Assembly: GCF_018332655.1 (NCBI RefSeq)
Contig: NZ_BOQL01000040.1
Span: 1 to 61,246 of the forward strand
Direction: 5' to 3'
DNA: 61,246 bases
From: Actinoplanes auranticolor
GTDB taxonomy: Bacteria; Actinomycetota; Actinomycetes; Mycobacteriales; Micromonosporaceae
Below the pieces are notes generated by a model. It was not told the DNA's origin. It did no database searches and saw only the letters and a program-made list of their open reading frames with translations. This document shows positions 16,431 through 24,515 of this stretch, one piece after another. The translations under genes were made by a program, and so were the position numbers. Numbering within the stretch: the first letter of the stretch is position 1; each line of letters opens with the position of its first letter.

Positions 16431-16450
16431 GCCCCTACGATAAGCCGTTC

Positions 16451-16480
16451 GAGAACGATCAGTCAAGAACGATCGTTCTC
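16451..16480. promoter_or_regulatory. TetR operator candidate
   Basis: A perfect palindrome AGAACGATCGTTCT (16466-16479) is preceded by a further half-site GAGAACGATC (16451-16460). It lies between the tetR start and the divergent L,D-transpeptidase gene (start 16526), so it could affect both. Confidence 0.65.
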
Positions 16481-16525
16481 AAATCTCCCTTGACGGGGCG
16501 GTGGCCACACTGAGAGGTTTCGCGT

Positions 16526-17335
16526 GTGACCATGCGACGAGCTCTGACGTACGCGACGACGGTGGCCGCCCTCGTCACGCTGGCGGCCGGGTGCGACTCC
16601 GGCGGCTCCGAGCAGGCCGCCGCGCCCACGTCCGTGCCCGCCACCGCGCCGTCGCCGGCCGCGTCGCCCAGCCCGAGCCCGACCGCTTCGCCCAGCCAGA
16701 GCACGAGTCCGAGCACGAAACCCACCGCGGCGCCGAAACCGGAGAAGCTGAAGACCGGCGTCAAGGGCGCCCGGGTCGTGGCGCTGCAGCAGCGCCTGAC
16801 CGACCTCGGCTACTGGAACGGCAAGGCCGACGGCACCTTCGGCGGCCGCACCCAGCAGGCGGTCTACGCGCTGCAGAAGGCGGCGGGCCTGGGCCGCGAC
16901 GGCGTCGTCGGGCCCAAAACCCAGAAAGCCCTCGACCAGGGGGTACGGCCCGAGGCGAAGAGCAACAAGGGCCGGGTCATCGAGATCAACCTCAAGCGTC
17001 AGCTGCTGATGCTGGTCGACGACGGCACTGTCAGCCACATCTTCAACACCTCGACCGGCTCGATGGAGCGCTACGAGCAGAACGGCGCGATGTTCCTGGC
17101 CGACACCCCCAGCGGCAAGTTCCGGGTGTCGCGGCAGATCGACGGCTGGCGGCACGCACCGCTGGGTCTGCTCTGGCGGCCGAAGTACTTCAACGGCGGC
17201 ATCGCCGTGCACGGGGCGAACAGCGTGCCGCCGTACCCGGCCTCGCACGGCTGCGCCCGGCTGTCCATCGCCGCGATGAACTGGCTGTGGAACAACGACA
17301 AGATCCCGATCGACACCCGGGTCTGGGTCTACTGA
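16526..17335 (+). CDS. L,D-transpeptidase lipoprotein with a peptidoglycan-binding domain
   Basis: A 269-residue exported protein. Residues 1-22 are a lipoprotein signal with lipobox LAAGC (Cys23). A Ser/Pro/Thr-rich linker runs to about 70. A PG_binding_1 domain spans about 75-135 (ALQQRLTDLGYWNGKADG). A YkuD catalytic domain spans about 148-269, with HGAN and the SHGCARL active-site motif. It makes 3-3 cross-links in peptidoglycan or attaches proteins to it. GTG start at 16526. Divergent from the TetR pair and convergent with sthA. Confidence 0.93.
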   Translation: MTMRRALTYATTVAALVTLAAGCDSGGSEQAAAPTSVPATAPSPAASPSPSPTASPSQSTSPSTKPTAAPKPEKLKTGVKGARVVALQQRLTDLGYWNGKADGTFGGRTQQAVYALQKAAGLGRDGVVGPKTQKALDQGVRPEAKSNKGRVIEINLKRQLLMLVDDGTVSHIFNTSTGSMERYEQNGAMFLADTPSGKFRVSRQIDGWRHAPLGLLWRPKYFNGGIAVHGANSVPPYPASHGCARLSIAAMNWLWNNDKIPIDTRVWVY

Positions 17336-17369
17336 GCGACCCGCGGCGGAAACCCGGGCAAGATCCTTG

Positions 17370-18773
17370 CTAACCGTCGATCCTGGTGATGTTGCGGATC
17401 TTGTTGCTGGCGTCCAGGGCCGCCACTTTGTACGCCTCCGACAGCGTCGGGTAGTTGAACACCGTGTCGACCAGGTAGTCGACCGTGCCACCACAGCCCA
17501 TCACGGCCTGGCCGATGTGCACGATGTCGGTGGCCGCCGTGCCGAAGACGTGCACGCCGAGCAGCCGGCCGTCGTCGGGCGAGACGAGCAGCTTCAGCAT
17601 CCCGTACGAGTCGCCGACGATCTGCCCGCGGGCCAGCTCGCGATAGCGGGCGATGCCCACCTCGAACGGGGTCGCGCTGTCGGTCAGCTCGTCCTCGGTC
17701 TTCCCGACGAAGCTGATCTCCGGGATCGTGTAGATGCCGATCGGCTGCAGCTCGTGCATCTCGCGCGCCGGCTCGCCGCACGCGTGCTGGGCCGCGAGCC
17801 GCCCCTGCTCCATCGAGGTCGAGGCGAGCGCGGGGAAGCCGATGACGTCCCCGACGGCATAGATGTTGTCGACCGCGGTGCGGTAGTTGGTGTCCACGTC
17901 GATCCGGCCGCGCTTGTCGGCGCTCAGCCCGGCGGCCTCCAGCGCCAGGTCGTCGGTCTGACCCTGGCGACCGGCCGAGTACATCACCGTGTCGGCGGCG
18001 ATCTTCTTGCCGCTCTTGAGGATGCACAGGGCGGCGGTCTGGTGGCGCTCGACGGCGGCGACCTCCTCGCCGAACCGGAACGTCACCGACAGGTCGCGCA
18101 GGTGGTACTTCAGCGACTCGACGATCTCCTCGTCGCAGAACTCGAGCATCTTCTCCCGGCGCTCGACCACGGTGACCTTGGTGCCCAGGGCGGCGAACAT
18201 GGAGGCGTACTCCATGCCGATCACCCCGGCGCCGACCACGACCATGCTGCGCGGCACCTTCTCCAGGTTGATCACGCCGTCGGAGTCGACGATGGTCCGG
18301 TCGTCGAAGTCGACGCTGTCCGGCCGGGCCGGCCGGGTGCCCGCGGCAATGACGATCTTGTCGGCGCTGACCTTGGTGTCGTGCCCGGTGCCGCCGTCGA
18401 GCCAGATGGCGTGCGCGTCGGCGAAGCGGCCCGTACCGGTGAGCATCGCGATGTGGTTGCGGGCGAGCTGGTTGCGGATGACGTCGGTCTGCCGGGTGAT
18501 CACGTGCTGGGTCCGCGCCGCGAGGTCGCTGACCGTGATCTGCTCCTTGACCCGGTAGCTGCTGCCGTACAGGTCGCGCTGGCTCAGGCCGGTCAGGTAG
18601 AGCACGGCCTCACGCAGGGTCTTGGACGGCACCGTCCCGGTGTTGATGCACACCCCGCCGAGCATGTCGCGACGGTCGACGATGGCGACCCGCTTGCCCA
18701 GCTTGGCGGCGGCGATGGCGGCCTTCTGACCGCTGGGCCCGGAGCCCAGCACCAACAGGTCGTAGTCATACAC
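17370..18773 (-). CDS. sthA: Soluble pyridine nucleotide transhydrogenase
   Basis: A 467-residue flavoprotein (Si-specific NAD(P)+ transhydrogenase) that moves hydride between NADPH and NAD+. It has an FAD motif GSGPSG (residues 10-15), NAD(P) motif GAGVIGMEY, and second FAD motif YAVGDVIGFP. The position of the second redox cysteine in dihydrolipoamide dehydrogenases is Thr47 (CINTGT from Cys42), which favours transhydrogenase over a disulfide reductase. GGVCINTGTVPSKTLREAV closely resembles mycobacterial SthA. It is downstream of the hypothetical gene at 18813, with a 39-base gap. Confidence 0.93.
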   Translation of the reverse strand: MYDYDLLVLGSGPSGQKAAIAAAKLGKRVAIVDRRDMLGGVCINTGTVPSKTLREAVLYLTGLSQRDLYGSSYRVKEQITVSDLAARTQHVITRQTDVIRNQLARNHIAMLTGTGRFADAHAIWLDGGTGHDTKVSADKIVIAAGTRPARPDSVDFDDRTIVDSDGVINLEKVPRSMVVVGAGVIGMEYASMFAALGTKVTVVERREKMLEFCDEEIVESLKYHLRDLSVTFRFGEEVAAVERHQTAALCILKSGKKIAADTVMYSAGRQGQTDDLALEAAGLSADKRGRIDVDTNYRTAVDNIYAVGDVIGFPALASTSMEQGRLAAQHACGEPAREMHELQPIGIYTIPEISFVGKTEDELTDSATPFEVGIARYRELARGQIVGDSYGMLKLLVSPDDGRLLGVHVFGTAATDIVHIGQAVMGCGGTVDYLVDTVFNYPTLSEAYKVAALDASNKIRNITRIDG

Positions 18774-18812
18774 GGGCCTCAGCGTGGCAGGATCTTCCGG
18801 CCCGCGCCCGCG

Positions 18813-19385
18813 CTATTGCGCGTTTTCGCACATATCCTTGATCGGGATATCCATCTCCGGCGCGTGCCCGGGCGGCCAGGGCGATCCGTAGAGCTCGGCG
18901 CACATGACCACGGTCATCCACGGCACCCAGGGCCCGCGCAGCATGACCGGCTGAGCGCCCTGGAAGTAGAGGTTGACCGACCAGTCGAGCGGGTTGGGCT
19001 GGATCATGATCAGCGAGCGGAAGTCGTACGCGGAGTCGCCGACCAGCACCCGCTGACTGGTGACGGTCACGGCCCGCCGCTCCCCGTCGCTCCAGCCGGC
19101 CCGGGCCGCGCTGCTCTGCTCGGTGCTGTGCCCGGTGAAGAACAGTCCACCGCTGGCGAAGATGCTGCTCGAATAGTCCACCTTGGTGGAGAAGTACGCG
19201 GACACGTCGGCCAGGAAGGAGCCGTACTGCTTCTCCTCCGGCTGCAGCTCGACCGTCGGCGTCACGGCGACCGGGTGACCACCCCGCTGCACATGCCGGA
19301 CCAGCATGGACATGGAACGCCAACCGGCGTCCGTCTGCCCGGCGGTGTACACCCGGGTGGGCACTGTGGCTGGGTCTGAGTTCAC
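18813..19385 (-). CDS. Conserved hypothetical protein
   Basis: A 190-residue soluble protein. The second half (AVTVTSQRVLVGDSAYDF, IQPNPLDWSVNLYF, PWVPWMTVVMCAELYG) reads as a beta-rich PH/GRAM-like fold. No catalytic motif is visible. It lies upstream of sthA on the same strand and may share its transcript. The function is unknown. Confidence 0.7.
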   Translation of the reverse strand: MNSDPATVPTRVYTAGQTDAGWRSMSMLVRHVQRGGHPVAVTPTVELQPEEKQYGSFLADVSAYFSTKVDYSSSIFASGGLFFTGHSTEQSSAARAGWSDGERRAVTVTSQRVLVGDSAYDFRSLIMIQPNPLDWSVNLYFQGAQPVMLRGPWVPWMTVVMCAELYGSPWPPGHAPEMDIPIKDMCENAQ

Positions 19386-19522
19386 CAGCAGAGCCTGGCA
19401 CGCCGAAATGGTGGATGACCAGCGACTTCGCTCTGCCGTGAGCTGAATTGTCCGGAGCGGGCGGGTTAACTGCCCGAACGTCCGGTGTGCGGGCGCCGGT
19501 GCGGCGAACCGATGATGGGGAC

Positions 19523-20290
19523 ATGCGGCGTGTCATGGTTGAGCACTTGTCCTGCCTGGTCTCCGAACCGGACGGTCCGCCGGTGGTGCTGTTGCACGGA
19601 CTGGCCGGAAGCGCCCGGGAGATGACGGTGACGCTGCCCGGCCACCAGGTCATCGCCCCTGACCAGCGCGGTCACGGCCACAGCATCCGGCGCCCGGCGG
19701 ACCTGTCCCGCGAGGCGTACGTGGCCGACGTGGCCCGGGTCGTCGAGGCGCTGGCCGGCGGTGGCCCGGTGGCCCTGGCCGGCCAGTCGATGGGCGCCCA
19801 CACCGCGATGCTGACCGCGGCGCGGCATCCCGAGCTGGTCAGCCGGCTGGTCATGCTGGAGGGCGGGGTCGGCGGGAGCGAGGACGACTACCCCGGTCGG
19901 CTGGGCAAGTGGTTCGCCTCCTGGCCGGTGCCGTTCCCGTCCCGTACGGCCGCGGTCGAGTTCCTGGGGGCCGGATCCCTGGCCCGCGCCTGGGCCGAGG
20001 AGCTGGAGCACCGGCCGGACGGCTACTGGCCGCGGTTCGACGCCGACATCATGGAGGCCGCCATCCGGGAGGTCGCCGCGACCGCGCAATGGGAGAGCTG
20101 GCAGCGGCTGCGCGTGCCGACCCTGCTGGTCCGCGGCGCGGAGAGCCGGATCCCGGACGAGGAGGTCGCGCGGATGCTCGAACTGCGTCCCGACGTCGAG
20201 CTGGTGACGATCCCGGACTCGGGCCATGACGTCCACCTCGACCAGCCGGCGGCCTGGCAGCGCCTGCTGGGTGAATTCCTGGATCGGTGA
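19523..20290 (+). CDS. Alpha/beta-hydrolase
   Basis: A 255-residue alpha/beta-hydrolase. It has the oxyanion segment VVLLHGLAGS, nucleophile Ser89 in AGQSMGAH and catalytic His235 in DSGHDVHLD. A cap region lies around residues 120-180. ATG 19523 is preceded by ATGGGGAC. A second ATG 12 bases on is possible. The substrate cannot be told. It stands alone, divergent from the hypothetical gene upstream. Confidence 0.88.
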   Translation: MRRVMVEHLSCLVSEPDGPPVVLLHGLAGSAREMTVTLPGHQVIAPDQRGHGHSIRRPADLSREAYVADVARVVEALAGGGPVALAGQSMGAHTAMLTAARHPELVSRLVMLEGGVGGSEDDYPGRLGKWFASWPVPFPSRTAAVEFLGAGSLARAWAEELEHRPDGYWPRFDADIMEAAIREVAATAQWESWQRLRVPTLLVRGAESRIPDEEVARMLELRPDVELVTIPDSGHDVHLDQPAAWQRLLGEFLDR

Positions 20291-20379
20291 CCGCCACGTG
20301 CATCCAGCGCCCCGGCCGGGGGCGAACACCAGGAGGCGGCACCCGCCGCTGACCGGTACGGATGACGAAAGGCGCGTTG

Positions 20380-21039
20380 ATGAACATCGCTCGACTGGCC
20401 ACCCGCATCGCCGCAGGAGCCACGGCCACCGTTCTCGCCTCCGCTGCTCTCGGGGCGCCCGCGCAGGCCCACGGCAAGACCAAACCGCTCGGCACCAAGT
20501 CGCTCGCCGCCGTACTCACCGCGGACAAGAGCGGCTTCGACCGCAACTCGAAGGACTTCGACGTGCTCACCGCGGCGGTGCTCGCGGTGCTGGACGCCAA
20601 GCCCGCCAGCCCGGTCAAGGTTCTCACCGACGGCACGGTCGCCCTGACCGCCTTCTTACCCACCGACGGTGCGTTCCGTCAGCTCGCCCAGGAGGTCAGC
20701 AAGTCCCGCAAGCTGCCTACCGAGAAGGCGGCGTTCACCACGGTCGCCGGCCTGGGCATCGACACCGTCGAGGCGGTGCTGCTCTACCACGTCGTGCCGG
20801 GTGCCACGGTCGACCGCAAGGCCGCGCTCAAGGCCGACGGGGCCAAGCTCACCACCGCCGCGGGCTCGACGATCACCGTCGACGTCTACCGGGCGTGGTG
20901 GCGCACCAAGAAGGTGGCCCTGATCGACGCCGACCGTAACGACCGCAACCCGCGGGTCGTCGCCTTCGACATCAACAAGGGCAACAAGCAGATCGCGCAC
21001 GCCATCGACCGCGTGCTGCGCCCGGTCGACCTGCCCTGA
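20380..21039 (+). CDS. Secreted fasciclin (FAS1) domain protein, copy 1
   Basis: A 219-residue exported protein. The signal peptide is residues 1-30 (AGATATVLASAALGAPAQA). A FAS1 domain fills the rest, with the H1 motif LTAFLPTDGAFRQLA and the VLLYHVVPG (H2) motif. FAS1 domains mediate adhesion to surfaces or polysaccharide. ATG 20380 is chosen over 20362 because GAAAGG lies before it and the paralogue at 23596 starts at the same residue. The C-terminus QIAHAIDRVLRPV is shared with the paralogue. Convergent with rho. Confidence 0.92.
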   Translation: MNIARLATRIAAGATATVLASAALGAPAQAHGKTKPLGTKSLAAVLTADKSGFDRNSKDFDVLTAAVLAVLDAKPASPVKVLTDGTVALTAFLPTDGAFRQLAQEVSKSRKLPTEKAAFTTVAGLGIDTVEAVLLYHVVPGATVDRKAALKADGAKLTTAAGSTITVDVYRAWWRTKKVALIDADRNDRNPRVVAFDINKGNKQIAHAIDRVLRPVDLP

Positions 21040-21052
21040 TCGTGCCCGTCCT

Positions 21053-22264
21053 CTAGGTGCGCGCGGCGCGACGCAGGAATTCGGCGTTCGTGCTGGTCGC
21101 CTTGAGGTGGTCGAGCAACTGCCGCATGCTCTGCTTGCGGTCCTCACCACCGAGTGCCCGGCGGAGTTGGTGCATCAGGGCCAGCTCCGCCGGCGCCACC
21201 AGCGCCTCGTCGTGCCGGGTGCCCGAGCCGGTCACGTCGATCGCCGGGAACAGCCGGGACTCGGCCAGCGACCGGTCGAGCTTGAGCTCGGCGTTGCCGG
21301 TGCTCTTGAACTCCTCGAAGATGACGGTGTCCATCGCCGACCCGGTGTCGACCAGCGCGGTCGCGATGATGGTCAGCGAGCCGCCGTGCTCGATGTTGCG
21401 GGCGGCGCCGAGGAAACGCTTCGGCGGATACAGCGCGGTGGAGTCCAGACCACCGGACATCGTGCGGCCGCGGCCCGGCGCGGCCAGGTTGTACGACCGG
21501 CCCAGCCGGGTGATCGAGTCCAGCAGCACGACCACGTCCCGGCCGGCCTCGACCAGGCGCTTGGCCCGCTCGATGGCGAGCTCGGCCAGGGCGGTGTGAT
21601 CCGTCGGCGGCCGGTCGAAGGTGGCCGCGACGACCTCGCCGTGCACCGAGCGCTGCATGTCGGTGACCTCTTCGGGCCGCTCGTCCACGAGCACCACCAT
21701 CAGGTGCGCCTCGGGATTGTTGCGCGTGATGGCGTTGGCGATCGCCTGCAGCACCATCGTCTTGCCGGCCTTGGGCGGCGACACGATCAGCGCGCGCTGG
21801 CCCTTGCCGATGGGCATCACCAGGTCGATGACCCGGGTGGTCAGGACGTGCGGCTCGGTCTCGAGCCGCAACCGCTCCTGCGGGTACAGAGCGGTCAGCT
21901 TGTAGAAATCGGGACGGCGGGTGGCCCGTAGCGGGTCCTCGCCGTTGATGGTGACGACGTCGAGGGTGGCCGGCTTGCGGCCGCTGGGGACGTGCGCGAT
22001 GCCGGTGACATGGTCACCGCGGCGCAGGCCGTGGCTGCGAACCTGAGCCGACGACACCGCGATGTCGTCGGGGCCGGGCAGATAGCCGTCGGCGCGCAGC
22101 CAGGCCTTGTCGTCGACGATGTCGAGCAGACCGTCGACCGCGACATCGGCGCCGGGGGCGCCGGGGCCGGTGTCGGCCGGCCGGTTTCGCGGGCCGGTGC
22201 CGGTGGGCCGGCGGCGGGTATGGGAGGTTCGGCGTTCGCCGGAGCGAACGTCACGCTCTGTCAT
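21053..22264 (-). CDS. Accessory transcription termination factor Rho
   Basis: A 403-residue Rho-type RNA helicase. It has an Arg/Pro/Gly-rich N-terminus (1-42), an RNA-binding cold-shock-like domain (about 44-105, YLPGPDDIAVSSAQVRSHGL), and a RecA-like motor with P-loop SPPKAGKT (162-169), VDERPEEVTDM, DSITRLGRSYN and STGNAELKLDRSLAESRLFP. It lacks the N-terminal helical Rho_N domain and the long insert of housekeeping actinobacterial Rho proteins, so it is likely a second copy. ATG follows GAGGAGAG. It is flanked by two fasciclin paralogues. Confidence 0.9.
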   Translation of the reverse strand: MTERDVRSGERRTSHTRRRPTGTGPRNRPADTGPGAPGADVAVDGLLDIVDDKAWLRADGYLPGPDDIAVSSAQVRSHGLRRGDHVTGIAHVPSGRKPATLDVVTINGEDPLRATRRPDFYKLTALYPQERLRLETEPHVLTTRVIDLVMPIGKGQRALIVSPPKAGKTMVLQAIANAITRNNPEAHLMVVLVDERPEEVTDMQRSVHGEVVAATFDRPPTDHTALAELAIERAKRLVEAGRDVVVLLDSITRLGRSYNLAAPGRGRTMSGGLDSTALYPPKRFLGAARNIEHGGSLTIIATALVDTGSAMDTVIFEEFKSTGNAELKLDRSLAESRLFPAIDVTGSGTRHDEALVAPAELALMHQLRRALGGEDRKQSMRQLLDHLKATSTNAEFLRRAART

Positions 22265-22518
22265 GGGGCTCTCCTCATCTGAGGTACGCGGATACGCGTG
22301 GGCGCGGCTGCGGAAAATCAACGACAGCTCGTGCGCCGGGAAAAAGAAACGGGGGCCGGTGTCTGGAACTCGGCCGATCGGGATTCCCAGGGGCGGTAGC
22401 GCCGCCTACATCCAGGTCCTGACTGCGCTAAAGGTAGCGTGCCCGGGCCACCGCCACAAGGACCGAGCACCGCCGTACCCACAGTAACCGCAGATGGGAC
22501 GGTGTTGTTCCCGCCGGC
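22265..22518. other. Leader and upstream region of rho
   Basis: 254 bases between the rho start and the 3' end of the LuxR pseudogene. No coding region is evident. Rho genes often have long autoregulated leaders; I see no defined hairpin set here. Confidence 0.4.
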
Positions 22519-23300
22519 TCATAGCCATCCGCGGCGGGCGGCGTGTACCCCGGCCTGGAACCGGCTGGCCGCGTTCAGGCGCTCGGTGAGGGAGGTCATC
22601 ATGCGCTGCACACTACGCAGTGAGATCGCCAGCTTGCGGGCCGCGGCCTCGTCGGTGTGCCCGGCCGCGAGCAGCCGGATCAGCTCACGTTCCTGAGGGC
22701 CCAGACCGCGCTCGTCGACCACCGCCGGCTCGCCGAAGGGCGTCGCGCTGCACCAGACCTGTTCGAAGAGGGCGACGAGCCCGGCGATGACACCGGGCTG
22801 CGCAACTCCAGCGCCCCCTGACGCGGATTGTCCGGATCGATGGGGACGAGCGCTGTCTCGCAGTCGACGATGACCATCCGCATCGGCAGCGTCGGCGTGG
22901 TGCGGGACCGGCCGCCGAGCTTCGCCATCCGCTGGGCGTGCGCGACGGTGGCCGGGTCGTTCCGGAAACTCTCCTGGTACACGTTGCGGATCCGGATGCC
23001 GCGCCCCAGTGCCAGCTCGTTGAGCGAGGTCTCGGCGGCCATCGTGTCCGGGGTCTGCGCGCGGCCGGTGGTGAAGGACAGGCATTCGGTCCGGGCCGTG
23101 TGGGCCAGCTCGGCCAGCCGTTCCCGTACGGTGTCCGTCCCCTCCAGGACCCGGCCTTCCCCGCCCCGGTGATGCCCGTCGTGGGCGGTGGCGATGGCGG
23201 CGATGGCAGCCCTGGTCGCGTCCACCTGCCGTTGCCGCACCGCGACGTCGGCCTCCACCTTGGCCAGCAGAGCAGCGAGCCCGCGTGAAGGCCGACGGCT
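22519..23300 (-). pseudogene. LuxR-type regulator, 5'-truncated and frameshifted
   Basis: The 5' part is read in one frame (about 23300 down to 22800, ending NPRQGALELRSP) and the 3' part in another (GVIAGLVALFEQVW onward to 22519). The two join as one protein if a single base is added near 22798. The C-terminal LuxR HTH is intact: GLGPQERELIRLLAAGHTD and RKLAISLRSVQRMM. The 5' end runs straight into the tail of an FG-GAP gene on the other strand with no start codon or upstream region, so the usual N-terminal winged-helix segment of this family appears lost. I treat it as a pseudogene, though the one-base shift alone could be a sequencing error. Confidence 0.75.
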
Positions 23301-23404
23301 CGATGCTGCTCTACTCCAACAACTTCGCCCGCGACAACCGCAAGCCCTACAGCGGCGTCCGCACCATCGGCGGCGGCTGGAACAACTTCGCCACCATCTT
23401 CTGA
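23284..23404 (+). pseudogene. C-terminal remnant of a secreted FG-GAP/VCBS repeat protein
   Basis: About 39 codons reading VKADGSMLLYSNNF, then IGGGWNNFATIF and a stop. These are typical final blades of FG-GAP repeat proteins. There is no start or signal peptide, because the rest of the gene is missing. Its own strong terminator follows at 23433-23464, showing that an original gene end has been kept. It abuts the broken LuxR gene. Confidence 0.7.
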
Positions 23405-23432
23405 TCCGTCACACGATCTCACCTGAGTGAGC

Positions 23433-23464
23433 GCGGCGGGACCGGACTACTCCGGTCCCGCCGC
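23433..23464. terminator. Strong hairpin terminator
   Basis: A perfect 14-bp stem GCGGCGGGACCGGA around loop CTAC, 29 bases after the stop of the FG-GAP remnant. A second hairpin TGCGGCCC-GCGA-GGGCCGCA follows at 23491-23510. Confidence 0.8.
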
Positions 23465-23595
23465 GAGGCGTTCCGGGCCGCTCGCAGAAATGCGGCCCGC
23501 GAGGGCCGCACAGTGCATCCGCGCGGACCCCGGCCGACGAAGCATCAGTCGTGACAGCAGTCACGACCCGCCGCTCGAAGAGGAAAGGTCCGCTG

Positions 23596-24249
23596 ATGAA
23601 CGTAGCCCGGATCGCCACCCGCCTGACCGTCGCCACCATGGCCACCGTCATGGTCACCACTGTCGCCACCACCGGCGCGCAGGCGAGCACCAAGCCCCTG
23701 GCCAAGAAGTCCCTCGCGCAGGTGCTGCTCAAGGACAAGAGCGGCTTCGACCACAACGCCCGCGACTTCGACATCCTGAAGTCGGCCGTGCTGGCTGTGC
23801 TCGAGGCCAAGCCGAACTCTCCTGTCAAGGTGCTCACCCAGGGCCAGACCCGGCTGACCGCGTTCCTGCCGACCGACGGCGCGTTCCAGCAGCTGGCCAA
23901 GGAGGCGACGAAGGCGCGCAAGACGCCGAGCGAGAAGAAGGCCTTCACCGCGATCGCCGGCCTCGGCATCAACACCGTGGAGAGCGTGCTGCTCTACCAC
24001 GTCGTGCCGGGCGTACGCGTGACCAAGAGCCGGGCCCTGAAGGCGGACAACGCCAAGCTCAAGACGGCCCTCGGCAAGACCGTGAAGGTCGACGTGCGGC
24101 ACCCGCGGAACAAGGCGGCCCAGGTCTGGCTGAAGGACGCCGACACGAACGACCGCAACCCCCGCGTCGTCGTCTTCAACATCAACGCCGGCAACCGGCA
24201 GATCGCGCACGCCATCGACCGGGTGCTGCGCCCGGTCAACCTGCCCTGA
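23596..24249 (+). CDS. Secreted fasciclin (FAS1) domain protein, copy 2
   Basis: A 217-residue paralogue of the protein at 20380, alike over its whole length. The signal peptide is residues 1-30 (TMATVMVTTVATTGAQAS). It has LTAFLPTDGAFQQLA, VLLYHVVPG and the same ending QIAHAIDRVLRPV. ATG 23596 follows GAGGAAAGG. It is richer in Lys than copy 1 in its second half. A terminator follows directly. The pair probably arose by duplication, now split by rho and the recombination scar. Confidence 0.92.
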   Translation: MNVARIATRLTVATMATVMVTTVATTGAQASTKPLAKKSLAQVLLKDKSGFDHNARDFDILKSAVLAVLEAKPNSPVKVLTQGQTRLTAFLPTDGAFQQLAKEATKARKTPSEKKAFTAIAGLGINTVESVLLYHVVPGVRVTKSRALKADNAKLKTALGKTVKVDVRHPRNKAAQVWLKDADTNDRNPRVVVFNINAGNRQIAHAIDRVLRPVNLP

Positions 24250-24260
24250 CCCGTACGGCT

Positions 24261-24302
24261 GAGGCCCCGCGGAGCTGCCGACGCGCAGCTCGGTGGGGCC
24301 TC
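24261..24302. terminator. Hairpin terminator after fasciclin copy 2
   Basis: GAGGCCCC pairs with GGGGCCTC, and an inner AGCTGC pairs with GCAGCT, forming a long stem with one internal bulge. It separates the fasciclin gene from the convergent cassette at 24312-25804. Confidence 0.75.
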
Positions 24303-24311
24303 GCCCGGCGT

Positions 24312-24512
24312 TCAGAGGTCCGGCAGGACGATGTCGACGCGGTCCGGCTCGGCCTCGGCCCGGTTGATGTGCACCAGCACCCGCAGATCGCCGGCGGGAA
24401 CCGCGATCCAGACCACGGAGTCGTCGACGACGTCATCCACCCGCAGCCGGCCGCTGCCGACGCGGACCACGCCGTCGAAGACGGCCGGACCGAGCTGTCC
24501 GAGAAGCGGCAT
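24312..24512 (-). CDS. Small hypothetical protein, third gene of the CHAT-linked cassette
   Basis: A 66-residue soluble, acidic, valine-rich protein, predicted all-beta (VVWIAVPAGDLRVLVHINRA). No family is recognised. It starts three bases after the stop of the four-TM gene and is almost certainly co-translated with it. It could be an accessory or regulatory subunit of the CHAT locus; that is inference from position only. Confidence 0.6.
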   Translation of the reverse strand: MPLLGQLGPAVFDGVVRVGSGRLRVDDVVDDSVVWIAVPAGDLRVLVHINRAEAEPDRVDIVLPDL

Positions 24513-24515
24513 GGC

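Noticed and set aside
17367..19379. 670-codon plus-strand frame over sthA and its neighbour
   Set aside because: It spans two clearly real minus-strand genes and codes low-complexity sequence.
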